From contig WSUB01000066.1 of assembly GCA_019633425.1 (NCBI GenBank), positions 140,063 to 204,062 of the forward strand: a stretch of 64,000 nt of DNA, read 5' to 3'. The position numbers were made by a program, and so were the translations under genes. Of this stretch, positions 19,978-34,878 are shown piece by piece. The DNA is from Tulasnella sp. 424 (Eukaryota; Basidiomycota; Agaricomycetes; Cantharellales; Tulasnellaceae). The notes beneath the pieces were generated by a model. It had not been told where the DNA came from and searched no databases. It was given only the letters and a program-made list of their open reading frames with translations. Each line of letters starts with the position of its first letter. Position 1 is the first letter of the stretch.

Positions 19978-22900
19978 CTAAACAGCGGGGTAACTGATTG
20001 GCCAATCCCCATTGGTCTCCATCTTGCCATCCCACTTCCAGTCCGTATCATCCGAGTAATATCGGCCATCTGGAGCGCCAATCGATGCCCAGAACTCGTG
20101 GCCTTCCGTGACAGATGCTTCCACTTTCGGAACGATAGGAGCTGAAGCAGTGACGCCAACAGAAGCCGTATGCGTGTCAGGTTCGCCATCCGAGTTGGGT
20201 GTGGGACCCTGGCTTGAAACAGATTGAACCAGTTCGGGAGTCTCAACGACAGCTGGGTCTTCGGTTGCCCATTGACTTGAGTCGATAGCCCATAACCAAT
20301 CAGTTTCTTCCTCTTCCGGCTTCACACCAAGTGCAGAAGCGTCTTGAGACGGAGCTGGTGCTAATCCAGGAATGGCGAAGTCGTAAAGTGCGCCTTGGTC
20401 GAGCATCTGGAGTAGCGATTCGAGTGTGGGACTCGCAGCTGAATTCTGTTCGGTGGCGCCATTCTCAGCGGTCGCGGCGGCATCATTGATAACCTTCTCG
20501 TATTCCTTGGTCGTCTTCTCCAAGAAGTCCAGACTGCCCTCGATCGTGAATTGTTTCGCAGCCGCCAGGTCTGCAGCGCGCTTGGCATCCAAGTCTTCCT
20601 GAGGATCTGTTCTCACACGCTTTGGTGAGCCAGAGGGACCAGCAGACCCATCGGGGCCGGTGACGTCATCCTCACGTTCCCTCTTCGTTGATTGCGGACG
20701 TTCGGGTTCGGGTCGGCTGATGCCAGGAACCTCTGCTGGAGGAATCTTCGGAGTCGGTTTCGTCGTCCCTCGCTTCGGGGGGATCTTGGGTTTCGGGACG
20801 GGCTTCTTGCCAGGAGCGACCTTGGAGTTGATGGCAGGGGATTTCGGGGTATTCGGAGAGTCGTTAGGTGCAGGAGTCTGAGGTTGATTGACAGGAGTAG
20901 ATGCGGCGGGGGACGGGGACGAAACGGCTGGACCCGAGGTAGGTGGCATTGGCTTCCGAATAGGTTGCTTCGGAGCTTGAGGAGCCAAACCCGGCTTCTG
21001 AAATCCGGCCACAGAGTGTTGCTGGGGCTGTTGAGGCTGAGCCATAGGAGGCGCAGGAATCGGTTGTCGGGGGGGCTCAGCAGTCGGAGGCCGGATCGGG
21101 ACTTGAACGGGAGGCTGCGGTAGAGCAGCGGGTTCCTGCTGGACGACTGGCGGAGGAGGTGGGCCAGGTGGGAGAGCACCAGAGCCCTGCTGGCCCTGCA
21201 TAGCCATTGCCTGACTTTGAAGCCCCTTAACGCGCATGAGGAACGTCGTGAGGTGATTCCTGTACTGGTTCAAGTCACCGAGCCCGAAAATGAACCGCTT
21301 CTCTGGAGGCTGCTTCTGGAGGATCTGAGCTTGGTCGGAGAGCGTAACCACCTGACAGAGGATGTCAAGTCAGCAAGACGAAAACCAAATGAACGCGATA
21401 AATCCAAACTTACCGTTTGAGCGACCTGATTCAACTCACGCTCGTCGTTGGGAGCGAGGACAACAAACGCGACGAGGTTCTGCGCAACTTGTTTCAGCAG
21501 GCTTTGAGTTTGTTGAATGCTCTGCTCCAACAGAATCCCTTGCTCGTGCGAGAGGTTGATCGACGAATAGTCACCTAGAAATGCGTCGAGGGAGGGTTAG
21601 AGCGAAGCCACGGACGATTCGTAACGAACAGAACATACGCTTATTGTGGAAGAGGCCAATAGCAGCTCTGACTTTCTCTTGCGCTTTGGCGAGCTGCTCT
21701 GGAGAAACGTTCAGGCCGGCGACGGTAGCTGGGAGCTGAGGGCCACCAGGTTGTTGAGGAAGAGCTGACGGCTGGAGCGAGTTGCCAACTGCGGGACCGA
21801 GTCCAGGTGGTTGTTGTGCACCTCCCAAACCTGAAGGGGGTCGATTGCCAGGAGCCATTTGTGTATTCTCCTTCTTAACGTTAAGAAGGTTCGCAGCTTG
21901 TTGTGCTGCTGCCGCCTGTGCTTGTTGCACCTGAATCTGTCTTTGCTGCAATAGATTCTCCTGCTCTCGACGATTCTGCATTTGTTTGGCGATCCAACTA
22001 AGCAACGGACAAAGAAGAAAGCCCTGTCAGCCTCAGTGGCCCGCTTCAACTACCACGAACACTTACGCCTGGCGATATACCATCACTGTTTGGACCTGTG
22101 TAAAAGGAACAAAGAAATGGTCGGTATGGCGATCGCAAAGTCGCGGCGTTCCACTTACGATGTCGTCGCTAAGTCCTCTCCTTTTCAGCTCCTCTGGGCT
22201 GAGCTTCATGACTTCGGGGTTATTAAAGAGTTGTTGAAGTTGAGGAGGCAACGGCGGAAGATTGTTTAATCCGGCCATGGGCCCACCTTGACCCGAGTTA
22301 CCAGGCTGAGACGGGAACGCCATACCAGGCTGCTGATTCCGCATGATAGCCTCTTGCTGATGATTAGCAGCCTGAGCGGGGTTCATCTGCGGCGTCTGCT
22401 GAGTCATCTGGCTTGGAGTACCTCTTCCCGCGTTGCCATCTGGCGGTTGCTGGGGCCCTGTTCCCAAAGGACGTTGTTGGGTCTGCTGGGGCTGCGGTAA
22501 CGGGAACTGGGCGGTCGCGAGCCTCTCGATTTCCGGATGAAGATACTGGAGTTGAGCTGGGAGAGGGAAGATGGAGTTCGGATCGCGAGGCCTGAGCGAG
22601 TTATGCCAGTGAACTTCAAAGTCGGCGAGAATCTTCTGATAGATCTTGGACAGCTGCTCAGCCACCTCTGGCTTCGAGTACGGGATGGTGCCATTGAAAT
22701 AAGGAAACCCAATCTTCGCTCCAACGACCGGCCACAACTTCTTCTCAAACACCTGTATTCAAAATAAGAATTATCAGTCACGAGGTCGGACGAATAGAAA
22801 TGAGAACAGGTCGACGTACAGCGCGGCATCCACCAAGGGCTCCGACCATCAGGAAAAGCTTGTGCAGCTCGACCTCCTTCCCATCGACGCGTGGGGGATC

Positions 22901-23837
22901 CAAGGTAAGCTGTCGCTGGGACAACCACTGGTTGAACGCGTTGGTGAAAAACTCGTGGAACTGCATCTGCCTGTTGGATGGACCAGGCTGAGATTGCTGC
23001 TGAGGTGACGTCTGAAGCGGCTGGGTTGAAGGGACTCGGGGAGGAGCTGAGGCTTGCTGCTGTTGCTGTTGCTGCTCTCGCTGCTGCTGTTGCTCGCGTT
23101 GCTGCTGCTGCTGTTGCTGTTGCTGCTGCTGTTGCTGCTCGCGTTGCTGCTGCTGCTGTTGTTGCTGCTGCTGCTGGACGGCACGAGCATTGACCATAGC
23201 CTGAAGTCTTTCGCGGCCGAGTTGCTGAGCGATCTGGGGAGTAAGGTTCGCCGGTGACCAGGGAAGACCGTGCTGACCAGCGAGGGCGTCTTGAGGACCT
23301 TGGGGCATGCCAGGACGATTCTGAACAGCGTTCGAAGCACCTTGACCTCCCATACCCGGGGGCTGTCCACCCTGCTGTCCCGAAGGACCACCCGCTGCCG
23401 CCTGCTGAAGACCCATAGCTTGACGCCTCGTGTACGCTTCGGTCAGCTGCTGCATCACGTTCTGCAAGCCGTTCATCTGGGCCTGAACCCGCTGAGCCTC
23501 TCCGATCATCTGGGGCGTCTTGAGCTGGAGAAGTCTATCCCTCTGCTCCTCGAGCGCCTTGATCTTGTTCTTGAAGTTGACAAGCTGGTTCCTAAAGGCC
23601 TCGATCGGAAGGTTGACGAACTGCTCGAGGAACGCTGCACCGTCCATCCCATTAGACTGAGGAGGACCCTGCGCCGGCGGCTGTTGCTGGCCATTCTGGA
23701 ACCCTCCTGTTGACGACTGTCCCATCTGTCCCAGTCCCGGGATCTGAGAGCCAAGAGAAGGCTGCTGCTGTTGGCCCTGACCAGGATTGAACTGCAGCTG
23801 GTTCTGCTGTTGTTGTGACTGTTGCGACGCTTGCTGC

Positions 23838-23873
<36 letters not shown>

Positions 23874-25425
23874 AGCTGATGCTGGGCCTGGGCTTGGGCG
23901 AACGCCTGCTGCTGCTGCTGATTCTCGATCAGCTGCCGTAACTGTTCCCGCTGCTGAGGGTTCATGTTGGCGACCTGCTGGGGTGTGAGGCCATTGAGAC
24001 GCTGGGCAGCGAATTGTAGCAGGGAGTTCTGGTTCTGGTTCTGAAGAGCTTCGACCGGGCCGCCGCCACCGCCACCATTCCCGACACCACCGCTTGCAAG
24101 TCCGAGACCCGGAAGACCGGGAACGCCAGGTTGCGACTGCTGCTGTTGTTGGGGACCGTTGGGGGGTGCGTTGGGACCTTGGAAAATCCGCGTGTCCGGT
24201 TTGGCACGACTCAGAGCAGCAAACTGCCAAGACGAGGAAAAGGAGTCAGCAAACTGCTCCTTTCGAACCGGAGCATCCATAATTCGAAAGAAAATTCGCA
24301 AGGGAACAAGAAAAATGGAAGGCGAAGGAGGAAGGGGGTGGTGGAAAATAAAAACGAGATCGGACGCGAGAGGAAGGCCGGAACCAACGCGTAGGACAAA
24401 ATGTTCCTTGCAACGTTGCACAAAAGCCAAATGGCAGGGGCGAACGCGGGCTCGGCCCTTCCATCGGATTTACGATGGTAATGCCGCATCTCCGAGCACA
24501 CCAAGTCTCACTGATGGGATACGCAAGCACGTCCGCGGGCGACTATGATAGTAGGGGGTCTGGTGATGAGCTATGGAACGTCGTAACTTACTTCTCTACC
24601 AAGATGAGCTGGTACTTGTCCCGTCGCTAGGTTATACGGGTTGCCGTTCGCACCAGTGGGAGCGGGACCACCACCTCCACCACCAACGCCCAGGAGACCA
24701 GGATTGAGACCAGCACCACCTTGTTGATTCTGTCTAGCAGCAGCAACGGCGGCGGCAGCAGCTTGTGGGTTGAGGCGGAATTGCTGCATGTTTAGGGGGT
24801 TTCCATTGGGAAGTTGGTTCGGTTGTAGACTTTGCTGTAGATGTGGAGCTTGAGCCTGATAGAGCATCTTGGTCTATTAGGGTTGCCCCGGAGGAGCAAG
24901 CGGGGAGGGGATGGGGGAGAGAGAGAGAAAGAGGTGAGTGATGAGCGAAAACGTGTATAGGGCAAATAACAATAATCGAGTAAAGAGTCGAAGGAAGGGA
25001 AAAGCGAATAACAACAAGTCCCCCGCGCGCGAATGTGATGGCGACGAGATCCCAGCTGCACAGACCCCCAAGGATCACGGGAGATGTGCAGGGATAGTTG
25101 GTATGAACAGGGAAGTGTTTTGGACACAATGGGCGAGGGAAAAGGTGGGCCAAGGCATGAGGAGCCACTTGCCTCACCAGTCCCCATCGAAACCTAGGCA
25201 AGAGGGGAGGAACAAATCAAAACTTACAGCGTTCTGATTAAGCTGCTGGGTGTGTTGAACTTGATTTACATATCGCTGTTGAAGCTCGTTCCAGAGAGCG
25301 CCGTTCTGAGGAGAGGTTACGCCTGGTGGGATGTGCGACTGCTGCTGGGGCTGGTTGGGGTTGTGGTGCTGACCCGGAATACCGAGATTGAAGCCGTTTG
25401 GAATGTTGAAGCCGCCGTCTGCCAT
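19978..25425 (-). CDS. ARID domain protein, SWI1-like subunit of SWI/SNF chromatin remodeller
   Basis: Exons 25425-25228, 24873-24592, 24223-22820, 22752-22159 and several shorter ones lead to the end at 19978. The start MADGGFNIPNGFNLGIPG is followed by Gln/Pro/Gly-rich sequence with long polyQ runs. An ARID/BRIGHT DNA-binding domain lies at about residues 582-678: FHEFFTNAFNQWLSQRQ, VDGKEVELHKLFLMVGALGG, then after an intron FEKKLWPVVGAKIGFPYFNG and SKPEVAEQLSKIYQKIL. Later come WIAKQMQNRREQENLLQQRQ, NVSPEQLAKAQEKVRAAIG and Pro-rich and acidic tails ending PISYPAV. A Gln-rich N-terminus followed by ARID matches fungal SWI1, a nuclear subunit that recruits SWI/SNF to promoters. A tiny exon (about 29 bp near 22090, VQTVMVYRQ) is needed. 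SWI1 identity is likely; another ARID protein is possible. Confidence 0.82.
23054..23180 (-). repeat. PolyQ-coding trinucleotide tract 1
   Basis: An almost uninterrupted CAG/CAA run on the minus strand, interrupted by a few CGA/CGC Arg codons (QQREQQQQ type), within the ARID gene. Mixed CAG and CAA codons make it less prone to slippage than pure CAG. Confidence 0.9.
23790..23935 (-). repeat. PolyQ-coding trinucleotide tract 2
   Basis: A second run of CAG/CAA codons in the ARID gene coding HQLQQQQ, QQASQQSQQQ and similar, N-terminal to tract 1. Confidence 0.88.
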
Positions 25426-27836
25426 TACTGGGTCGAGCGGGATGTGGGGAGAGGTGACGGAAGGGGTGGGTGATTGGCGGGGCTGGAGGGGGGGAGTTTG
25501 GTGGTTTGGCGTGTGGTAGTTGATTCGCTGTGTGTGTCGGTCGTCAAGTAGAGATGGAGTGTAGTTGAGATGGGTGAGGGTGAAGCCAACGTCGACCTTG
25601 CAAGGACGCTCTTGGAACAGCTGGGCCTGAGGGAACGCGGTGGCCTGGGGGACGCTGTCGCTGGCGGTGCGGGAGGGGAGGGGAGAGGGAGGGAGATGGT
25701 AGTAGGTTGAGTGGACGGAGTGCTCTCAAATCAAACACTCCATAGACAATCGGCTTCTCCCTCTCTCAGCGTTTACCGTTTCCTTTCCCCCCCCCTCTTC
25801 CTTCCATCCCATCTCGACTCATCTCATGCCTCCTGCCTTTGAATTACTACCAAAAAAATTTGTATATTTTATAATTGTATAAATATATATTACAAGTCCC
25901 TCCATGTCTCTACAGCCCTCGCTCAAGTAAACCGTGACCCCCCGCCCCCCGCCGACCACCGACCACCGACATTCGGCCGTAGAGCACCCAGCGTGACACT
26001 AACTTCTAGATTACACTTCGAATACCATCTTCAGGTACAAAAAGTCCCTCACTAAGAGACATTTACTTCGCACCTCTGCTTCCGATCTCCGAGCGTCGTT
26101 TCTCGTCTCCCTCCCATGACCAGCCTTCCCTCATAACCCACTTCCGGAGACTACCCGCGGAACTCCTCGTCCTCTCACCGCGGCACACTCGAACGTTGTC
26201 GACGCTTTTCGCTAGTCTAGCTCCTCGGCCATCGTTCAGGCCCCGCTCGTCCCCGCCTTCACGCAAGCCGAAATAGCCCAATTGCCGAGGACTCACATTT
26301 TTTCACCGGATCCCCCCTCTGACTCCGACATTTTCTTTTTTTATTTCACAAGTGCATTTGTACAACAACCCATGGCCACCGAAACCTCCCGGAGCCCGTT
26401 GCCAAAATGTTCCGTAAGGAAACGAGAGAGAGACAAGATGAAATTCCGAAAGAACAAATCCGAAACGCAAAACAGCAGATTCGATCCATCTTTGCCACCT
26501 CCAGTGCACTACTTTCGGGTTTACATTTATCAACTTCGGGATTCGTTGCAACTTCCCCGAACCGAGCCAACGCGCCCGCTGTCGTCATCATAGCCCCTTC
26601 AATGCGCAGCCCAATCAATTGCAATATAACGCAGATCCTCCGATTGACGCTCTGGACTGCGCGTAACCGGGAGAATACGGATGTCCCCTATATGCGCATT
26701 TGGGAAGACAGTAAGGCATATGGGACTTGTAAAAAGTCACTTGACTCCTTTTTCTGCGTACCACGGACTTGGACACACACACAGCCTCCGTCCCCCATTT
26801 CTGGAAGGTGTCTCTCTCAACCTGTCCCGTGGTTTTGACGCTCGATATCTCTTTCGGAGGTTAAACGGCACTCTTGTCCCTCGCCCGGTGTCCGGCGACA
26901 ATTAGGCCGTCATCCTCCTTGCATTGCATTCCAACCGCGGGCAGCGATTCACTGCTTGTGTTTGTGTATCTTGGCAATCCACACAGCTTTCCTTAGGGGA
27001 AAAATATCGGCCTAAAATTCCCTATTTTTTATTATCTTCATTCAATTCGCTATCTTATCAGCAGATAGAAACGTGCGTTGAACACAGTTCTGGCCCAAAA
27101 AGCTGAAGTTTATTACGCCCCAACCCCAACTTTTCCTTCCATCGCACACGCCTCAACCGCACCGCAACAAGCAAAGGAAAAAAACTTTCCAGTGGCAAAG
27201 AGAAACCTACCACCTACAGCACCGAAACCTCCCCTTTTCCAGCGCGGAAAACGCCGTCGCAACTCCTTTTCGCAAACAAGAGAGAGAGGTCTTTTTTTCC
27301 TGTTTCCCCCTTCCCCCTTCCTTCCTTGTACATATTTACACTTTCACCCAAACCCTCTTGCCCTCGCACCCTTGCACCCCCACCTTCGTAGTAGATATGA
27401 TAAAAAAGCAGCTCTCAACACGTTCCGGTCACCTATGACCTCATTCCCAGCCACCGGCATAATCCGCCCGCCACGGACTCGAGAGGTCGGCCTTCCCAGC
27501 AGCCTGCAAGCCACACGCTTCCCAGATCTGGAAGGCCCAAAGGGACCGACGACCCCACCCAGATGCAGATTGCCCAAATCGAGATCCTTTTCCCACACGT
27601 CCTCGGCCACGCGACACTTTCGCATGCGCTCCAATCGGAGTCCCATGCGACGGGTAGATACATGTGAAATGAAGATGAGAGAGACCCACCACCATCGGCC
27701 AAAGCGGACTCGGTGGTCTTTCAAGTTGCCATCGATATCATAGGCGAGTTTCTCGCGGTGGTCGGTAGCGATCACGAGATGAAAAGCGATATAAGTGCGC
27801 AGCAAAAACAATACAATATAAGGGATGGGGAACAAT
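25426..27836. other. 2.4-kb region upstream of the ARID gene and downstream of RPT2
   Basis: No recognisable gene on either strand. The part near 25430-25800 should hold the 5' UTR and promoter of the ARID gene (C/T-rich, a C-run near 25786). An AT-rich patch lies at 25850-25890. The rest is low-complexity pyrimidine-rich sequence. Short frames here have no family resemblance. Confidence 0.45.
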
Positions 27837-29492
<1,656 letters not shown>

Positions 29493-29728
29493 GATACGAA
29501 GTGAAAGAGGTGTGGATGGTTAGAAATGTCGAAAGTGGCAGGGGTGACGCGTCTAGCTTACTGAGCGCCCTCTTGGACAAACACCGGCAAGCAGCGCGTT
29601 CATCACGCCTCGTGGATTTTGCCTCGCACCAGGCCAATATGCGCTCTGAAAACCCATGCAGTAACTATTTGTGCTGGTGATACAGTCTGGTGGATTAGTA
29701 TTAGAGCGGATATACATGGTAAATTATA

Positions 29729-32059
29729 TTACAGCTGCGCGACTGGCCCGTCACTACCGATCGAGTCCGCATCCGTCGGATGCATCCGACTTCTAAACGA
29801 GCTCCCATACACCGTCGGATCTCTCGAAAACTCTGCATCTGCGCCATCAAAAGCCACCTTATCCGCTCTCGAAAGATCCTCCAATTGAACTGTAGGCGCC
29901 CTCAATTCGGGTAACTCAATTTCGTCACTGGGTTCCTCGTCACTTGACTTCTTCTCGATGATGTCCGTGCCACGAAGCCCAAATATCGCAATGGCAAGCG
30001 CGAAAATATTGAACGCAAGACACGCCCAACCCGCTGCTCTGAGGCCTTGCAGAAGTGCATCCGGCGAAAATGAGGACTTGTCGCCCGATGCTGTTGCAAT
30101 TGACGTGGAATTGAAGCCATTGAAGGAGGTCGAAAGCGTTCGCTGCGTATATTTACGGGCCTCAGCAGTAGAGATGGCTGAGCAGACAGCTAGACCAAAA
30201 GCAGCTGCATACTGCCGGGTTATCCCCGTCTAAGGTCAGTGGGATCGTGCAGACGAGGATCGAGAAAACGTACACGGGTAGCAATCATGAAGAGGGATCC
30301 AGCAAGGGCTTGTTTATCCTCCCCAACGCTATTTTGAATATGGAGGTTCGCTGCTGAGAAACTGAATAGAGTTTATTTTTCGTTAGTGAGGGGTCGCTTC
30401 CAAGTGCCGTCCGGCGTCAACTCACAAGAGATCGGGTCCAACAGCAAGAAGCATAACCCAAAGCATCCCAAGTCCATAGTTAGCATTCGGATTCATCTTC
30501 GTGCAAGTATATCTGTATTAGGACGCTTCACAATGCTGGCTCGAATGAGAACACGCACCAAGCAGAACGCGAGAGCGGCGCCCTGGAAAGGAATACCATG
30601 TCAATATCACCATTCCTGATTCGATCACCCGTCCGAGAAACACTAACCATGCTTAGCGCCAATCCTACACAGATGAGCTTTAGAGTTGAAACCTGCCCTG
30701 TGATCTTTCCAGCAAGGACACTGAACAGATAGGATCGTCAAAAAACATCCACGACGGGAGGAGGTTCAGCAACACGTTTTATCCTTACTTTATGAGAAAA
30801 CCTGACGGAAAGAAAAGATTAGAGAAGTCGAGTATTTCACCATGCAGGTGACGACTTACCAGAACCAGCCATAGGAAGGAAATAGATGGCAGTTCGAATA
30901 GGTGAGATTCGTTGAACTTGCTGGTACATTAAAGTAGAGAGGTAATCTATGCTGTTGAATGCTGCAAAGCCCTCCACATTAGAATACAGTGAAGACTACT
31001 CTGAATAAGTCAGGAGAGACTCGCCAGCCCATGCACAAAATATCAGGGCAATCATGGTTCCGAGGCCCTTCGCTTTCCAAATAGACAGCGGCAGGAGAAC
31101 GTGCTTCTGGTTTCGCTCCCGCTTTTCCTCCCACCAAAGGAAGCTAACGAGGAAGGTTGCAGCTGTTGGTAAGAGTGCCGGAATGTATGGCGTCGACCAC
31201 CCGTCGGGAGCAGATTCCGCGTCCGAAAGGGCAAAGATCAGAGAAGTGGCTCCGATGGAACTGAGGAGTGACCCAATCCAATCGAACTCTTTTAGTTGTG
31301 AGATCATTCTCGATCTGGTGAGATGCACATCCGGTGGTAAAGAGTAAAGTGCCGTGATCCCAAGCCCAGCCGATAGTCCGCTGAGAAGCCAGTACAGTGA
31401 CCGCCTAGAAAGTTTATTTGCGATTCTTCAGCTGTGACGTCATTATAATCTTGGCGGTACCAAACCTACCATTTTGAAGACAAAATACCGCCGGAAACCA
31501 GGCCAACGATGTAGCCAATCGGCTGGCCTGCTCCCAATGAGGCGAACGCTATGGTTCGAATTCGTGAGCCAGGCGGGAACGTAGCACCGAGAATACCCGC
31601 TCCAGCCGGCGAGAGAATGGCAGGTCCAAGACCCAACAAACTCATGAGAATAATGAATGAGAATGATGTTTGAGCGAATGAGACTCCAAGTGAGATGATA
31701 GCAAAGGCTGCAGTCCCAACGAGGAAGAATGTCTTGCGCCCAAGGGTATCCGCAAGTCCCCCAGCTACTAGTAGAAAGACACCGTTCACGAGACTGGGAC
31801 CGAGTAATTAACCGCAAGGTACAGTGAGCGACGATTTGAATTAATTGTGGACTGAGATCACTCACGAATACATGGATACCGGCCACTGAAGGTTAGCAGC
31901 CGAGATACCCAAATCCTTTGCCACTGACGGTAAAGCTATGGTCAACGCTCCTGACAAAAAGGTTTCCAGCATGGTAACCCCTGATACAGACATGACTATC
32001 AAAGTAGTTTTCAAGTTGCTGAGAGGGAGCGGTGTTGTCGTTGACCGGGGTTCCGCCAT
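29729..32059 (-). CDS. MFS transporter, DHA2-like drug:H+ antiporter type, copy 1
   Basis: A plasma-membrane proton-driven exporter of the 14-helix DHA2 type is predicted. It starts MAEPRSTTTPLPLSNLKTTL and has many exons. Helix 1 holds SGVTMLETFLSGALTIALPS; the loop GGLADTLGRKTFFLVGTA is the MFS motif A; GLGPAILSPAGAGILGATFP is the motif C-like antiporter signature. Further helices come from FDWIGSLLSSIGATSLIFAL and LLPTAATFLVSFLWW. Near the C-terminus a cytosolic tail reads DIIEKKSSDEEPSDEIELPE and ends GSDGPVAQL. The substrate is unknown. It is closely related in every exon to copy 2 downstream in the same orientation (tandem duplication). Confidence 0.88.
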
Positions 32060-32569
32060 CTTGGTTGTCGTCGAGGACGCACGCAGACGGGTGGGATGGA
32101 CGAGGGTTGGGTGGAAGATGGCGAGATGAGTAGTGCTATCTTGCGAATACGACGCGATTGATATAAGCGTGTAGATTTGTCCTTGTATCGTAATTACGAC
32201 ACGGATCGGAAGAGCGCATAAATTATTAAAACACCTCCAGAGTCTGGGGTGAGAATTTGTGTGTGACGGGTGAGTCGGCTAGACTCACCCTCTCCGGGCC
32301 TTACAAAGAGCTACAATCGATGTTGGGAGAAGAACTATCAGTGACTCTTTAGGAACGTGTTCGGTTTGAATTTGTAAGCGAGATGGGGGAGAGGCTTCGG
32401 TCGGCTAAATCGTTTCTGCGTGGGCCGCTTTGTTTTACCAAAGACATCCAGGAAGAAGCTTGCGATGAAAAAGTAACGAGTCAAAAGCGCGTTCGGTAGG
32501 ATCCAAGCAATATAATTATGTACAATTGCGATACAGTGCTATGGACTGTGGTTAGGGTAAATGTAGATA
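32060..32569. promoter_or_regulatory. Promoter of MFS copy 1 and 3' flank of copy 2
   Basis: About 400 bp upstream of copy 1 are similar to the region upstream of copy 2 (34879-35250). Shared phrases include TTGATATAAGCGTGT and AACACCTCC plus GAGTCTGGGGT. GATATAAG is a plausible TATA-like element in both. The duplication therefore included the promoter. Confidence 0.5.
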
Positions 32570-34878
32570 TTACAGCTGTGCGACAGGCCCGTCACTACCG
32601 ATCGAGTCTGCATCCGTTGGATTCATTCGACTTCTAAATGAGCTCCCGTATACCGTCGAATCCCTCGAAAACTCTGCATCCGCACCATCGAAAGCGACCT
32701 TCTCTGGCCTCGAAATATCTTCCAATTGAATTGTTGGCGCCCTCAATTCTGGTAACTCTATATCGTCGCTGGGTTCCTCGTCACCCGACTTCTTCTCGAT
32801 GATGTCCGTGCCACGAAGCCCAAAAATCGCAATGGCAAACGCGAGAATCGTGAATGCAAAGCATGCCCAGCCTGCTGCTCTGAGGCCTTGGAGGAGGGCA
32901 TCCGGCGAAAATGAGGTCTCGTCGCTTGAAGCTGTTGCGATTGACGTCGAATTGAATCCATTGAAGGAGGTCGAGGGCGTTCGCAGTGTATATTTGCGAG
33001 CCTCGGCCGTTGAGATGGCCGAGCAGACAGCTAGACCAAGAGCAGTTGCATACTACCAGGTTGTTACAGTCCAAGGTCAATGGGGTCGTGCCGAGGAAGA
33101 TCGAGAAGACGTACGCGGGTAGCAATCATGAAGAGGGATCCAGCAAGGGCTTGCTTGTCCTCTCCAACGCTATTTTGGATATGAAGGTTGGCTGCTGAGA
33201 AACTGGAGAGAGAATTCTTCGTTAGTCGAAAGTCGGATCCGGGCGGTGGTTGCCAGATGTCAACCCACAAGAGATCGGGTCCAACAGACAGCAGCATGAC
33301 CCAAAGCATCCCAAAGCCGTAGTTAGCATCGGGATTCAGCTACAGTCCAAGATATCAGTTTTAGGACGCTCGCAATATTTGCTTGAATGGGAACACGTAC
33401 TAAGCAGAAAGCGAGAGCGGCGCCCTGGAAGAGAAAACCCTGTCAAAATGGACGTTCCCGATTCGCCCAATCTTTCAAGAGATACTGACCATGCTTAGCG
33501 CCAATCCCGCACAAATAAGCTTGAGAGCCGAAACCTGCCCTGTGAGCTTTCCAGCAAGAACACTGGACAATTTGGATCGTCAGAACGGCCATGACAGGAG
33601 GTTTAGCAGCACGTTTCTTCTTACTTCAAGAGAAAGCCTGGGGAGAGAGGGTTTAGAGAACATTCCAATATGCATGCGATGTACGTACCAGAACCAGCCA
33701 TAGGAAGGAAATAGATGGCAGTTCGGAGAGGTGAAATTCGCTGAACTTGTTGATACATCAAAGTAGAAAGGTACTGCATGCTGTTGAATGCTGCAAAGCC
33801 TTCCGTGTCAGAAGACGTCCCGGACTATGCCGACGAAGAAAGGAGAAACTCACCAGCCCATGCACAAAATATCATGGCAATCATTGTTCCGAGGCCCTTC
33901 GCTCTCCAAATTGACAGCGGCATGAGAACGTGCTTGTGGTTTTGTTCTCGCTTTTCTTCCCACCAAAGGAAACTAACAAGGAAGGTTGCAGCTGTTGGAA
34001 GAAGCGCTGGAATGTATGGCGTCGACCACCCATCCGGAGCGGATTCCGCGTCCGAAAGAGCAAAGATGAGCGAAGTAGCTCCGATGGAACTGAGGAGCGC
34101 CCCGATCCAATCGAACTCTTTTAGCTGTGACATCATTCTCGATCTAGTGAGATGGACATCCGGCGGCAAGGAGTAAACTGCGGTGATCCCAAGCCCAGTC
34201 GATAATCCGCAGAGGAGCCAGTAAACTGATCGCCTGAAAGGGTGATATACGATTTCTCAGCTGTGACGTCACTATAATCTTAACAGTACTGAACCCACCA
34301 TTTTGAAGACAGAATACCACCGGAGACAAGACCAGTGATGAAACCAATCGGCTGGCCTGCTCCCAATGAGGCGAACGCTATGGTCCGAATTCGTGAGCCA
34401 GGCGGGAACGTAGCTCCGAGAATACCGGCCCCAGCTGGCGAGAGAATGGCAGGTCCAAGACCCAGCAGACTCATGAGAATAATGAATGAGAATGATGTTC
34501 GAGCGAACGAGACTCCAAGTGAGATGATCGCAAAGGCTGCGGTCCCAACGAGGAAGAGTGTCTTGCGGCCAAGGGTATCTGCGAGTCCGCCAGCTACTAA
34601 TAGAAAGACACCATTCACGAGACTGAAAACCACCAAGGGTCAGTGGGCGACGATTTGGATCAATTTTGGACTGGGATCACTCACGAATACATGGACACCG
34701 GCCACTGAAGGTTAGCAGCCGAGATCCCCAAATCCTCCGCCACTGACGGCAACGCTATGGTCAACGCTCCTGACAAAAATGATCCCAACAATGTAACTCC
34801 TGATACAGACGTGACGATCAACGTAGTCTTCAAGTTGCTGAGAGGGAGCGGTGTTATCGCCGATTGGGTTTCCGCCAT
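32570..34878 (-). CDS. MFS transporter, DHA2-like drug:H+ antiporter type, copy 2
   Basis: Starts MAETQSAITPLPLSNLKTTL at 34878 and mirrors copy 1 exon by exon: SGVTLLGSFLSGALTIALPS, GGLADTLGRKTLFLVGTA (motif A), GLGPAILSPAGAGILGATFP (motif C-like), FDWIGALLSSIGATSLIFAL, and the acidic tail ending GSDGPVAQL. No stop or frameshift was seen in the exons checked. The main differences from copy 1 are conservative replacements in helices and loops and diverged introns, which suggests selection for function in both copies (inference). The promoter faces that of the telomerase gene, 756 bp away. Confidence 0.88.

Noticed and set aside
23054..23257. Poly-leucine frame on the plus strand
   Set aside because: It is the complement of the CAG/CAA tract coding polyQ in the ARID gene; no independent gene.
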